NCBI GenBank assembly: GCA_014360655.1
Contig: JACIXC010000005.1
Span: forward strand, 1 to 64,000
DNA from: Actinomycetota bacterium
GTDB taxonomy: Bacteria; Actinomycetota; Geothermincolia; Geothermincolales; RBG-13-55-18
Reading direction: 5' to 3'
Length of the DNA: 64,000 bases
The notes under the pieces are model-generated. The model had not been told where the DNA came from. It saw only the letters and a list, made by a program, of their open reading frames with translations, and searched no databases. Below are positions 35,010-43,092 of this stretch, one piece after another (positions within the stretch are counted from its first letter, which is position 1; each line of letters opens with the position of its first letter). The position numbers were made by a program, and so were the translations under genes.

Positions 35010-35933
35010 TCAGGCAAATATGGTGCGGCAACCCCTGCGGTAGCCCTTCTCCTCCGCCGCAAGGTCCAGGTGGGCGGTAGCCAGGTCCTCGAGGGGGATG
35101 ACCAGCTCCTCCTCCTTACCGGTGAAGGAGGCGGTTACCTTGAGGTACTTCCCGCAGCCGTCGCACAGGTATACGCGATGGGCGGGGTCTTCCTCCACGT
35201 AGATGTAGCGCAACTTCGCCTGGTCGGTGCTCATGCAGAACGGGCACATCATGCGGGGGAAGCCCCAGCGCGTGCCGCAGCGGGAGCATTCCAGCACCCG
35301 CAGCCCGTCCTCGGGACGCAGGTAGCCCATGATGGGGAGGTCGCCGCATACCGGGCATGTACCACGGGCCACCTGGTCCAGGTCCGCACGGCGCGCCAGC
35401 GACCCCGCCGCCTTCCAGTAGAAGGGAGCGAGCGAGACGTGGAGCAGGAGATAGAGGAGCGCCGGCTCCGCCGCCTCATCCTCCATGAGCCCGGCAAGCC
35501 GTTCCTCGTCGCGTTCCAGGAAGGCGTCCACCATGTCGCGCAGGACCTCGTCCACCTTCTCACCCCGGAGGAAATCCTCCAGGCCTTCCACGCCCTTCTT
35601 GCTCTTCCTGCGCAGCACCTCGATGATCTCCGTAATCATCTCCTTCAGGAGAGCGAGGTCGATCTCCATCTCCTCCGCCTCGAGAAGAAGGCGCCCCTCC
35701 TGCAGGCGGTAGGAGATCTGCGCTCCCTCGATATGCGGAAGGCGGTCCGGTATGCGCTGGGAGAGCTTTCTCTGCACGGAAAATATCCCCCTGTAGAGGG
35801 CGGTGACGCCCTTCAACCTGGTATTATTTTCCACATACTCCCGCGCCCTACGGTTCACCAGGCTCTTGCTTATCCTGCGCTGCTTCAGTCCGAAATCGCC
35901 TATGGCAACCCACCTCTCTTTCCGCGTCCGCAA
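35010..35933 (-). CDS. fdhE: Formate dehydrogenase accessory protein FdhE
   Basis: 307 residues. FdhE is needed to activate Tat-exported formate dehydrogenases. The N-terminal half is helical, and the C-terminal half has four C-x-x-C pairs: CPVCGDLP, CSRCGTRWGF, CPFCMSTD and CDGCGKYL, a rubredoxin-like iron-binding pair. The end, DLATAHLDLAAEEKGYRRGC, is typical. The TTG at 35933 has GGGGAG seven bases upstream. Its presence beside FdhA supports the export prediction. Confidence 0.9.
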   Translation of the reverse strand: MRTRKERWVAIGDFGLKQRRISKSLVNRRAREYVENNTRLKGVTALYRGIFSVQRKLSQRIPDRLPHIEGAQISYRLQEGRLLLEAEEMEIDLALLKEMITEIIEVLRRKSKKGVEGLEDFLRGEKVDEVLRDMVDAFLERDEERLAGLMEDEAAEPALLYLLLHVSLAPFYWKAAGSLARRADLDQVARGTCPVCGDLPIMGYLRPEDGLRVLECSRCGTRWGFPRMMCPFCMSTDQAKLRYIYVEEDPAHRVYLCDGCGKYLKVTASFTGKEEELVIPLEDLATAHLDLAAEEKGYRRGCRTIFA

Positions 35934-36052
35934 CGCAAATCTCCCCGGAGCGGCATCACACCTGCGCGCCGGCCGTCATACCGCCTCCAGGCAAACGCCA
36001 TATCCGCGCGCGCCGGCGTTCTCAAACCATACCACAGGGGGATATGTGCCGC

Positions 36053-36115
36053 CACCATGTTTCTGAACCTGGGCACCATGTTTATGAACCTGGGTACCAT
36101 GCTATTTGACCTTGC
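36053..36115. repeat. 21-bp tandem repeat x3 between tatC and fdhE
   Basis: Unit CACCATGTTTCTGAACCTGG plus G at 36053-36073, one mismatch at 36074-36094, and a diverged third copy at 36095-36115. It ends 11 bp after the tatC stop side. Several ends of IS elements have multiple short repeats like this as transposase binding sites, so an IS scar is one explanation. Confidence 0.7.
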
Positions 36116-36126
36116 CACAACCTCTT

Positions 36127-36885
36127 TCAATCGCCCAACTCCGCCTCCAAGGCCTCCCTCCTGCGCTGCGCGCCCCTCCTCCCCAGCATGGCGAAGAGGA
36201 TGCTCCCCTCGTAGAGAAGGAACATGGGGGCGGCCACCAGCACCATGGTGATGGGGTTCCAGTCCGGCGTGATGAGGGCAGCGAAGACGAGGATGAAGAT
36301 CACCGCGTAGCGCCAGTTACGGTGCAGCCTCTGGGGAGTCACGATGCCCAGACGCACCACCAGCCATACCACCAGGGGGGTCTCGAAGGTGAGCCCCAGC
36401 GCCGCCATGAGCAGGGCCACCAGCCCCACGTAATCCCCGGCCATGAGCACGGGGCTTATCCTTCCCGCCGCCTGCCCCACCAGCCAGTTGAGGCCCACGG
36501 GGAGGATGTAGAAATAGCAGAAGGCCGCGCCGGCCAGGAAGAATATTATGATGAAGAAGAGCGCGCTGTACATGAAGCGCTTCTCCCGCTTGCGCAGCGC
36601 GGGTGCTATGTAGGCCAGTATCTCGTACAAGATGACCGGGAGGGCGATGACCAGGGCCGCGTACATGGCGATCTTGAAGCGTACCATGAAGGGCTCGAGC
36701 ACCGTCTGGTAGTAGAGATTGAGGGGGATGTCGGCCTTGCTGGCCGGCTCCTTGAGGAAGTCGAGGATCTCCCAGGAGAAGACATAACCCACGCATACGG
36801 CCACCAGCAGGGCGAGGAACATGACGATTATGCGCCGCCTGAGCTCCTCGAGGTGCTCGATAAAGGTCATCTTCTGGTCGGCCAA
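36127..36885 (-). CDS. tatC: Sec-independent translocase TatC
   Basis: 252 residues, six membrane helices. Family landmarks are the N-terminal TFIEHLEELRRRIIVMF (signal-peptide binding region), and the glutamate-containing loop with FKIAMYAALVIALPVILYEI. The TTG at 36885 is supported by GGAGG six bases upstream. It lies 75 bp after tatA and upstream of fdhE-fdhA, forming a dedicated export set for the formate dehydrogenase. Confidence 0.95.
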   Translation of the reverse strand: MADQKMTFIEHLEELRRRIIVMFLALLVAVCVGYVFSWEILDFLKEPASKADIPLNLYYQTVLEPFMVRFKIAMYAALVIALPVILYEILAYIAPALRKREKRFMYSALFFIIIFFLAGAAFCYFYILPVGLNWLVGQAAGRISPVLMAGDYVGLVALLMAALGLTFETPLVVWLVVRLGIVTPQRLHRNWRYAVIFILVFAALITPDWNPITMVLVAAPMFLLYEGSILFAMLGRRGAQRRREALEAELGD

Positions 36886-36960
36886 ATAAAGCCTCCGCAG
36901 GTCAGCTCGCTTCGCTCAAGGGGGATGTCCGGCGGTCTCCGCGTCGGGAACCCGGGCGGT

Positions 36961-37200
36961 TCAGTCCTCTTCCTCCGCGGCCTTCTTTTTCTTCTTGGGA
37001 GCTTCCTCATCCTCGTCCGAGCCCTCTATGCCCTCCTGTATGGCCTTGGAGACCTCCTGGCTGGAGGCCCGGAACTCGCGGATGGCCTTGCCCACCGAGC
37101 GACCTATCTTGGGGAGCTGCGCCGGCCCGAAGATGATCAGGGCGATGAGGAGAATCACGCCCAGCTCGGGGAGACCGAAGCTCTGGAAAAGTGCCAGCAT
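36961..37200 (-). CDS. tatA: Tat translocase pore subunit TatA
   Basis: 79 residues: a short N-terminus, one membrane helix (PELGVILLIALIIFGPAQLP), then an amphipathic helix (KIGRSVGKAIREFRASSQ) and an acidic/lysine tail (DEDEEAPKKKKKA). The F-G-P hinge after the helix is invariant in TatA. No TatB gene is present, so this is a minimal TatA-TatC system. GGAGGG precedes the ATG. Confidence 0.93.
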   Translation of the reverse strand: MLALFQSFGLPELGVILLIALIIFGPAQLPKIGRSVGKAIREFRASSQEVSKAIQEGIEGSDEDEEAPKKKKKAAEEED

Positions 37201-37338
37201 TATGTCCTTCCCTCCTTCACATCGCTTGTAAACTCTTCCCGTCGGGCGTTTCCCACCGGACGCCCGTTAAGCCTTTTCGCATCGGCCACGCTCAACCGTC
37301 ACGCCTGTTTGCACTCATTCTTCACGCTCATACTTATC

Positions 37339-37372
37339 ATTATGCAATGGCGGCCATTATGCAATGGCGGCC
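37339..37372. repeat. 17-bp tandem repeat x2
   Basis: ATTATGCAATGGCGGCC repeated exactly at 37339-37355 and 37356-37372. It lies 140 bp upstream of tatA on the minus strand. Confidence 0.75.
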
Positions 37373-37513
37373 GTTGAGCGCCGAGGGCATCGTCCCGCGG
37401 AACCTGTTTCCGCCCGCCGCGGCCGCCGGCAAACCGTTCCGGCGGCCTCACCGGGCCGAAAAAATAAACCCCAAAGGGCATTCATAATATATTAGACCTA
37501 CCCCTGCGGGTAG

Positions 37514-37636
37514 TCAAACGCATCGGAGCATCCATCTCCCCAGCTCGAATGCCAGCTTCACTATTTTTTCCTCGATCTCGTTGAAGTCTTTCGCCTCCTC
37601 GACTAACCTAAGCATCAGAGAGGACATGTCGAACAT
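37514..37636 (-). pseudogene. Truncated transposase N-terminus (UPF0236/ISLre2-like)
   Basis: A 40-residue frame, MFDMSSLMLRLVEEAKDFNE then IEEKIVKLAFELGRWMLRCV, ends at TGA 37514. The run E-I-E-x-K-I-V-x-L-A-x-E-L-G-R resembles the N-terminus of UPF0236/ISLre2-type transposases (several hundred residues when complete). The remainder is missing. The identification is by pattern, not by search. The IS end lies just upstream (37637-37808). Confidence 0.55.
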
Positions 37637-37808
37637 TTGAGAGATCACCCCTTTCTTCCTTGTTTTGCTGTTTTGTCAGGATGATAGGGTGGTCTCTCAA
37701 CCTTTTTCAACCCGGAAAGCGCCTACCGAAACGTTACAGCAACGGATGATGAGGTGGTCTCCCAACCTTTTTCAACCCGGAAAGCGCCTATCGAAACGAT
37801 ACAGCATC
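37637..37808. mobile_element. Insertion-sequence end with inverted repeat and 65-bp tandem duplication (copy 2 of 3)
   Basis: TTGAGAGATCACCCCT (37637-37652) pairs with AGGGTGGTCTCTCAA (37686-37700). The second arm is then part of a 65-bp unit duplicated in tandem (37679-37743 and 37744-37808) with a few differences. The duplicated unit includes CAACCTTTTTCAACCCGG and AAAGCGCCTA. Related copies are at 18761-18930 and 58567-58700. Confidence 0.65.
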
Positions 37809-38184
37809 GGGCGCAAGGGACGGGCGGTGACGCCACGGCGCACCCCATCTCCTCGGACACGCGTGAAGGCGGGGGCGGCGAGGCCTTCGGCCGCCTCCTC
37901 CTTTCCCGCACGCCGGAGCATTACCCGTTTCCCTGGGTTCCTCCCATATCTCCACCGTATCTCGCATCCTTTCTTCCGTATCTCGCTTCCGTCGATTAGC
38001 GCTTCCCTCCTACCGCACATGGATCCGCGGGCCCACGCCCTCTCGAACCTCGGGACGCCGCCTGCGGCGCGGCGCCTACACGTTCCCGGGGTGGTGTATC
38101 ATATTTGCTGGATATGACTTCCTGGACATAACCGGACGGGTAGGGCGGCCGTCTCGCGCAGGCCCGCCCGTCCCCCGGGCCGGC

Positions 38185-39042
38185 ATGGCACGTCGCATGC
38201 ATGGGTACGGCGATGCCGGTACGACCGGAAGAGGAGGTGCGCGAAGGGTGCGTGGGAGAGGTCTCGGTGGCCTGTGCGCGGCGATGGCCGTTCTCGCCCT
38301 GCTCGCGGCGCTCCTTTCCGCCGGATGCGGAAACGACGGCGACCGGGGGGAGAGGCTGGCGCAGGTCACCGAGGCGGCCACGGCTTTCCTCGACGCCCTG
38401 GGCGGCCTGCGGGTGGAGGGGCTGCGCGAGATGTTCAGCAGGCAGTATCTCGAGGACAACCGGGTGCCGGATCCTCTGACCCCGGCGCAGATCCTCGCCT
38501 CCATGGGCTACCTCAACTCCTACCGCTTCCTCCCCGACCAGGACGTGGTGGTCGAGGGGGACCGCGCGGTGATCAACGTGGTCCTCAGCATCCAGGGGAG
38601 CGGCGAGAGGGAGGAGACCCTGGCCATGGTGCTGGAAGAGGGCGCCTGGAAGGTGGACGGCTTCACCGCCCTGGACTGGTCGTCGCAGCCGCCGGCGGAG
38701 GAGGGCAGGCGCGCCCAGGTGGAGGTGGCCCTGCGCGATTTCCTCGTCGCCTGCGTGGACGGCGACACCTCCTACATCTTCAAGCACCTCAGCAAGGCTT
38801 ACAGGGAGAAGCACCGCCTGGAGAAACCCTGGACGGCGGCTGAGTTCTCGGGCATCTTCGGCACCGCCCGCTCCTACGACTTCAAGCCCGACGCCATCAT
38901 GATGGAGGACAAGGCCGCCGCGGTGGACGTGACCATCGAGTTCGGCACCCGCGGCAACCTGGAATCGGAGACCTCCCGCGTGCGCCTGGTAAGAGAAGGG
39001 GAAGAGTGGTTCGTCGACGCGTTCCCCTTCTTCATCTACTGA
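38185..39042 (+). CDS. Lipoprotein with two NTF2-like domains
   Basis: 285 residues. A lipobox (LLAALLSAGC, Cys48) follows a long, basic N-terminus. After it come two repeats of about 110 residues; each starts with a helix like TAFLDALGGLRVEGLREMF or VALRDFLVACVDGDTSYIF and ends in a strand such as W-K-V-D-G-F or W-F-V-D-A-F-P. That is the arrangement of tandem SnoaL/NTF2-like or DUF4878-type domains. Function is unknown. A start at the second or third methionine would give a more normal signal peptide. Confidence 0.65.
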   Translation: MARRMHGYGDAGTTGRGGARRVRGRGLGGLCAAMAVLALLAALLSAGCGNDGDRGERLAQVTEAATAFLDALGGLRVEGLREMFSRQYLEDNRVPDPLTPAQILASMGYLNSYRFLPDQDVVVEGDRAVINVVLSIQGSGEREETLAMVLEEGAWKVDGFTALDWSSQPPAEEGRRAQVEVALRDFLVACVDGDTSYIFKHLSKAYREKHRLEKPWTAAEFSGIFGTARSYDFKPDAIMMEDKAAAVDVTIEFGTRGNLESETSRVRLVREGEEWFVDAFPFFIY

Positions 39043-39395
39043 TCCTGCCGATGCCCCTTCGTGCCCTCGCTACCCGGAGGACAGCACGGTTACGCGTATG
39101 GGCACGTGCCCAGCAAGGATCCTTCGCGCCACGCAAGAGCACGGCGCCTTTCAGGACGGATTCGCTTGGCATATTCTGCCATATCACGCCATGCCGAACG
39201 GATGCTTGCCGGCGAAAGCCCGGCGAAAACCATGACCCGACCGGAGCTCATGCAACGTGCGGATTGATGAACCTTCTGCGGGGGGTGGGATATAATCTAA
39301 TACGCGATCCTCTCCGAAGTCGCGGATGGCCGGGAGGGGCAGAACGCGGGGACACGGTACGAACACGCTTCGCGGCGAATATCCTTGGAGGAACG
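39043..39395. other. Intergenic region, no gene recognised
   Basis: 353 bp before the 70-residue gene. The only signal noted is a perfect TATAAT at 39291-39296, about 100 bp before the start codon; its -35 is unclear. Confidence 0.5.
39291..39296 (+). promoter_or_regulatory. -10 box upstream of the lsrF locus
   Basis: TATAAT in a GC-rich background, preceded by GGGGGGTGGGA. TTGATG at 39264 is too far (21 bp) to be a normal -35. Confidence 0.45.
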
Positions 39396-39608
39396 ATGGC
39401 GCCCGTCGAGGGATACGTCGAGTACAAGCGGAGGGAGTTCTGCAAGGACGTGAAATGCCCGGTGCAGGCGGAGCTGGATGCGCTCGAGGAGGGGTCGGCA
39501 AGCTACGAGGAGAAGAGACTCGTGTGCAGGGAGCACTGCAGGTTCACGGCCCACCAGTTCCATCACTGGCTCATCGACAAGGGGTATATCATAATCCGTC
39601 CCGAGTAG
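39396..39608 (+). CDS. Small Cys-rich protein (70 aa) before lsrF
   Basis: 70 residues, MAPVEGYVEYKRREFCKDVK then CPVQAELD. Cysteines occur as C-x4-C and C-x3-C (F-C-K-D-V-K-C and V-C-R-E-H-C), with three histidines nearby, so a metal or cluster site is plausible. The end (H-H-W-L-I-D-K-G-Y-I-I-I-R-P-E) is compact. GGAGGAACG before the ATG supports it. No family is recognised. It begins the apparent operon 39396-42861. Confidence 0.6.
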   Translation: MAPVEGYVEYKRREFCKDVKCPVQAELDALEEGSASYEEKRLVCREHCRFTAHQFHHWLIDKGYIIIRPE

Positions 39609-39738
39609 TGGCCCTCCGCGCGCGGCGGGACGGATGCGGCGGGATGGATGCGCCGGGCTGCGTGCGGCAGGCGGCGTGCGCCAGGCGGCGTCCATGAACG
39701 TCCATGAGGTAAGCCGTTCACGACGAGGAGGTCCTGAG

Positions 39739-40623
39739 ATGCCGGATGCGGGAGGAATTCTTGAGGCGCGGGACGTATCCGAAATGGAAGCGGAACGGCC
39801 CGCGAGCGGAAGGGGCAGGCACATCAAGGGATGCGAGCACGTGGACTGGGGGATGAGGAACCGCCTTGCGCGGCTGATCCGGGAGGACGGCCGCTGCTTT
39901 TTCATGCCCATCGACCACGGCTATTTCCAGGGGCCGACGCGCTGCCTGGAAAGGCCGGGAGAAACCGTCCGCGACCTTATTCCCTACTGCGACGCCCTCT
40001 TCGTGACCCGCGGGGTCCTGCGAAGCTGCATAGACCCGGACAGCGACATCCCCATCATCCTCCGCGTGTCGGGGGGGACCAGCGTGGTGGGCAAGGACCT
40101 CGCGGACGAGATCGTGACCACTTCCATCGACGACATCGTGAGACTGAACGTGTGCGCGGTAGGAGTTTCAGTGTTCATCGGCACCGAATACGAAAAGCAG
40201 ACCCTCGGCAACCTCAGCGCCATGGTGAACGAGTGCGAGAAGTACGGCATACCGGTGATGGCGGTGACCGCGGTGGGCAAGGAGCTCGAAAAGCGTGACG
40301 CCCGCTACCTGAGCCTCTGCTGCCGCATCGTGGCCGAGCTCGGCGCGAAGGTTGTCAAGACCTACTGGTGCGAGGATTTCGAGAAGGTCACCAACGGCTG
40401 CCCCGTCCCGGTGGTGATGGCGGGCGGGCCGAAATGCGAGAGCGAGCTCGAGGTCTTCGATTTCGTCTACGACGGCATGCGGAAGGGCGCCATCGGCGTG
40501 AACCTGGGGAGAAACGTGTGGCAGAACCCGGCGCCCGTCGCCATGGCGAAGGCCCTGCGCGCCATCATCCACAGCGACGCGACGCCGCGGGAAGCGGTGG
40601 AGATCTACAAGGAGAACGCATAA
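39739..40623 (+). CDS. LsrF-like class I aldolase/thiolase
   Basis: 294 residues, very similar in layout to E. coli LsrF, which cleaves the AI-2-derived 3-hydroxy-5-phosphonooxypentane-2,4-dione with CoA. Shared stretches: IKGCEHVDWGMRNRLARL, PIDHGYFQGPT, RLNVCAVGVSVFIGTEYEKQ, MAVTAVGKELEKRDARY, the Schiff-base lysine in AKVVKTYWCEDF and GVNLGRNVWQNPAPVAMAKA. The lsr transporter and kinase are absent here. The related archaeal ADH synthase / class I FBP aldolase families are alternatives. The ATG at 39739 follows GAGGAGG. It is followed by a zinc dehydrogenase. Confidence 0.8.
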   Translation: MPDAGGILEARDVSEMEAERPASGRGRHIKGCEHVDWGMRNRLARLIREDGRCFFMPIDHGYFQGPTRCLERPGETVRDLIPYCDALFVTRGVLRSCIDPDSDIPIILRVSGGTSVVGKDLADEIVTTSIDDIVRLNVCAVGVSVFIGTEYEKQTLGNLSAMVNECEKYGIPVMAVTAVGKELEKRDARYLSLCCRIVAELGAKVVKTYWCEDFEKVTNGCPVPVVMAGGPKCESELEVFDFVYDGMRKGAIGVNLGRNVWQNPAPVAMAKALRAIIHSDATPREAVEIYKENA

Positions 40624-40683
40624 CGAGGCCGGGGGCGCGGCCGGATAACGTGTAGGGGAGCGCCGGAACGGGGTGGTCGGACC

Positions 40684-41712
40684 TTGCGCGTAGCGAAATA
40701 CTACAGCAACAGCGATATCAGGATCGAGGAGATGCCGGTCCCCGACATCGGGCCGCGGGAGATGCTGGTCAAGGTCATGGCGAGCGGCATCTGCGGCAGC
40801 GACGTCATGGAATGGTATCGCATTAAAAAGGCCCCCCTGGTGCTGGGACACGAGATCGCCGGCGAGATCGTGAAGACGGGAGACGAGGTCGGCCGCTACC
40901 ACCCGGGCCAGCGGGTCTTCGTCTCGCACCACATACCGTGCAACACGTGCCGGTACTGCCTCAGCGGCAACCACACGGCGTGCGAGACGCTGCACACCAC
41001 CAATTTCTTCCCCGGCGGGTTCGCCGAGTACCTGCGCGTGCCGGAGCTGAACGTGGACCGCGGCGTCTTCCCCCTCCCCGATGACATGACCTACGACCAG
41101 GCCACCTTCATCGAGCCGCTCGCCTGCGTCGTGCGCGGCCAGAGGCTCGCGCAACTCGAGGCGGGCCAGAGCGTGCTCGTCCTGGGAAGCGGCATATCGG
41201 GGCTTCTGCACGTGGCCCTCGCAAAGGCCCTCGGGGCAGGGAGGATAATCGCGACCGACATAAGCCGCTACCGCATGGACGCGGCGCGGCGCTTCGGGGC
41301 GGACGGGGTCATAGCGGCGCATGACGACGTGCCGGCGCGCGTCAAAGAGCTGAACGACGGGAGGCCGGCCGACCTGGCCATCGTCTGCGCCGGGGAGCTC
41401 TCCGCCTACGAGCAGGCCCTCGCGTCCCTTGACCGGGGCGGCAGGCTGCTCTGCTTTGCACCGACCAGGCCGGGCGTCGCCCTGCCGGTGCCGATAAACG
41501 ACTTCTGGCGGAACGGGATCGCCATACTGCCGTCCTACGGGGGGAGCCCCAGGGACATCATGACGGCCATGGACCTCATCAGGGCAGGGCGGGTACCGGT
41601 GGAGGAGATGATCACCCACCGCCTCCCCCTGGAAGAGGCCGCCGAGGGGTTCAGGCTGGTCGCTGAGGCGTCGGAGTCGATAAAGGTGATCCTCCTGCCG
41701 CACGGCCGGTAA
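40684..41712 (+). CDS. Zinc-dependent MDR alcohol/polyol dehydrogenase
   Basis: 342 residues, medium-chain dehydrogenase. Catalytic zinc ligands lie in ASGICGSDVMEW (Cys) and LVLGHEIAGEIVKTG (His-Glu). The structural zinc loop is C-N-T-C-R-Y-C-L-S-G-N-H-T-A-C. The NAD-binding VLVLGSGISGLLHVALAKALG follows, and A-T-D-I-S-R-Y-R-M favours NAD. It belongs to the threonine/sorbitol dehydrogenase branch. The substrate is unknown; with LsrF it might handle a keto-sugar phosphate or its product. It lies 60 bp after the aldolase. Confidence 0.85.
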   Translation: MRVAKYYSNSDIRIEEMPVPDIGPREMLVKVMASGICGSDVMEWYRIKKAPLVLGHEIAGEIVKTGDEVGRYHPGQRVFVSHHIPCNTCRYCLSGNHTACETLHTTNFFPGGFAEYLRVPELNVDRGVFPLPDDMTYDQATFIEPLACVVRGQRLAQLEAGQSVLVLGSGISGLLHVALAKALGAGRIIATDISRYRMDAARRFGADGVIAAHDDVPARVKELNDGRPADLAIVCAGELSAYEQALASLDRGGRLLCFAPTRPGVALPVPINDFWRNGIAILPSYGGSPRDIMTAMDLIRAGRVPVEEMITHRLPLEEAAEGFRLVAEASESIKVILLPHGR

Positions 41713-41769
41713 GCCGGGTGAATGAGCCGGATGAAAGACCCGTCACGCGAAGCAAGGAGGGAGGAACAC

Positions 41770-42861
41770 ATGGGCGAGGAAGTCTGGGCGAAGGCGGCGA
41801 CGGCCATGATCGCGGCGGGAGCCATCCCGTTGCCCGTGAGCGACACCGTGCTCGAACTGCTGCGAACCATCATGGACGAGGAGGAGGCGGCGTTCATCCC
41901 CATCTTCACCAAGCCCTCGCTGAACATGGAGGAGATAAGGGAGCGCTGCGCGATGGACGATGCCGCCATCGGGTCCATGCTGGACCGGCTCCTGCACAAG
42001 GGGGTGCTCATGGTCACCACCAGCAGGAGCACGGGGGTTGAGGTCTATACCCTCATGCCCCCCTTCCCGGGCCTCTTCGAGCTGACCCTGGTGCGCGGGG
42101 AGAAGGGGGAGAAGGAGCGGCGGCTCGCGGTCCTCTTCGAGAGGCTCTTCGAGGAGCTCTCCCGGCTGGTGCAGGCCAACTACGAGAACGTGGTCGAGGC
42201 CCTGAAGGTCATACCGCCCCTAACCAGGGTGGTGCCGGTGGAATGCGAGGTGGACTTCGGGGGGGAGGGCGTCATGCCCCTGGAGGACGCCATGGAGATC
42301 GTGGACAAGTTCGACACCTTCGCCGTCAGCCACTGCTACTGCCGGCATCACAAGGACCTCCTCGGCAAACCGTGCGGGGTGACGGACGAGAAGCTGAACT
42401 GCCTCACCTTCGGAAGGTCGGCCAGGTTCATGATCGACTACGGTTTCGGGAAAGAGATCTCCCGCGAGGAGACCAAGAGGATACTCAGGGAATGCGAGGA
42501 AGCGGGCCTGGTCCACAAGTTCTTCCACGAGAAGAACGACCCGGAGAGGGACGAGTTCGCCCTCTGCAACTGCTGCAAGTGCTGTTGCGGCACCTTCGAG
42601 CTCCATTACCGCGGGGCCGCCCCCATGCATACCTACGCTTCGCACCGGGCGGTCATAGACGCCGAGCTGTGCAACGCCTGCGGGGTGTGCGTGGAGATGT
42701 GCCCCATGGAGGCGGTGTCGCTCGCCGACGGCGCGGCCGTCGTGGACGAGAAGAAGTGCATCGGGTGCGGCGTGTGCGCCTACCACTGCGCGAGCGAAGC
42801 CGCCACGCTGGAACGCACCGGCATGCGGCAGGTCTACGTCCCCCCTCCCCGCAAACGATGA
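41770..42861 (+). CDS. 4Fe-4S dicluster protein with Cys-rich domain, paralogue of 10412-11236
   Basis: 363 residues. The N-terminal third looks like a winged helix (IPIFTKPSLNMEEIRERCAM). A middle region contains HCYCRHHKDLLGKPCG and LCNCCKCCCGTFELH, then two ferredoxin motifs, CNACGVCVEMCPMEAV and CIGCGVCAYHCASEAA. The same cysteine pattern occurs in the minus-strand protein at 10.4-11.2 kb. The ATG at 41770 has GGAGGGAGGAA upstream; an in-frame ATG at 41722 is possible. It is the last gene of the lsrF operon. A redox or sensor role is inferred. Confidence 0.75.
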   Translation: MGEEVWAKAATAMIAAGAIPLPVSDTVLELLRTIMDEEEAAFIPIFTKPSLNMEEIRERCAMDDAAIGSMLDRLLHKGVLMVTTSRSTGVEVYTLMPPFPGLFELTLVRGEKGEKERRLAVLFERLFEELSRLVQANYENVVEALKVIPPLTRVVPVECEVDFGGEGVMPLEDAMEIVDKFDTFAVSHCYCRHHKDLLGKPCGVTDEKLNCLTFGRSARFMIDYGFGKEISREETKRILRECEEAGLVHKFFHEKNDPERDEFALCNCCKCCCGTFELHYRGAAPMHTYASHRAVIDAELCNACGVCVEMCPMEAVSLADGAAVVDEKKCIGCGVCAYHCASEAATLERTGMRQVYVPPPRKR

Positions 42862-43092
42862 GGGAACGGAGAATATTCACTCCAAGATGCGCCGCATGAA
42901 ACACAACGCCATGCAGGCGCATGTTCTTGGTATTATCTACCATTTATCGATCAAGAAAAGGGGCTATGCTCACCGGGCGGGATTTTTCCGGACTACAACC
43001 AGAGCGGCCATGTAGCCTTCCTCCAGGGGCAGGCGACCGGGAGGGAACACGCATGCGAGGCGCCGCCGGAGCCCGTTCCCTCCGGACGCACG

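Larger units (their letters stand above)
37201..38184. other. Intergenic region with IS remnants and repeats
   Basis: About 980 bp between tatA and the lipoprotein gene. It holds a 17-bp tandem repeat (37339-37372), a 6-bp hairpin CTACCC/GGGTAG (37498-37513), the transposase fragment, the inverted repeat and the 65-bp tandem repeat listed separately. Reading frames from 37810 to 38180 look like shadows; no further gene is supported. Confidence 0.6.

Noticed and set aside
37679-37808. CRISPR array.
   Set aside because: Two adjoining 65-bp copies without spacers; no cas genes in the window.
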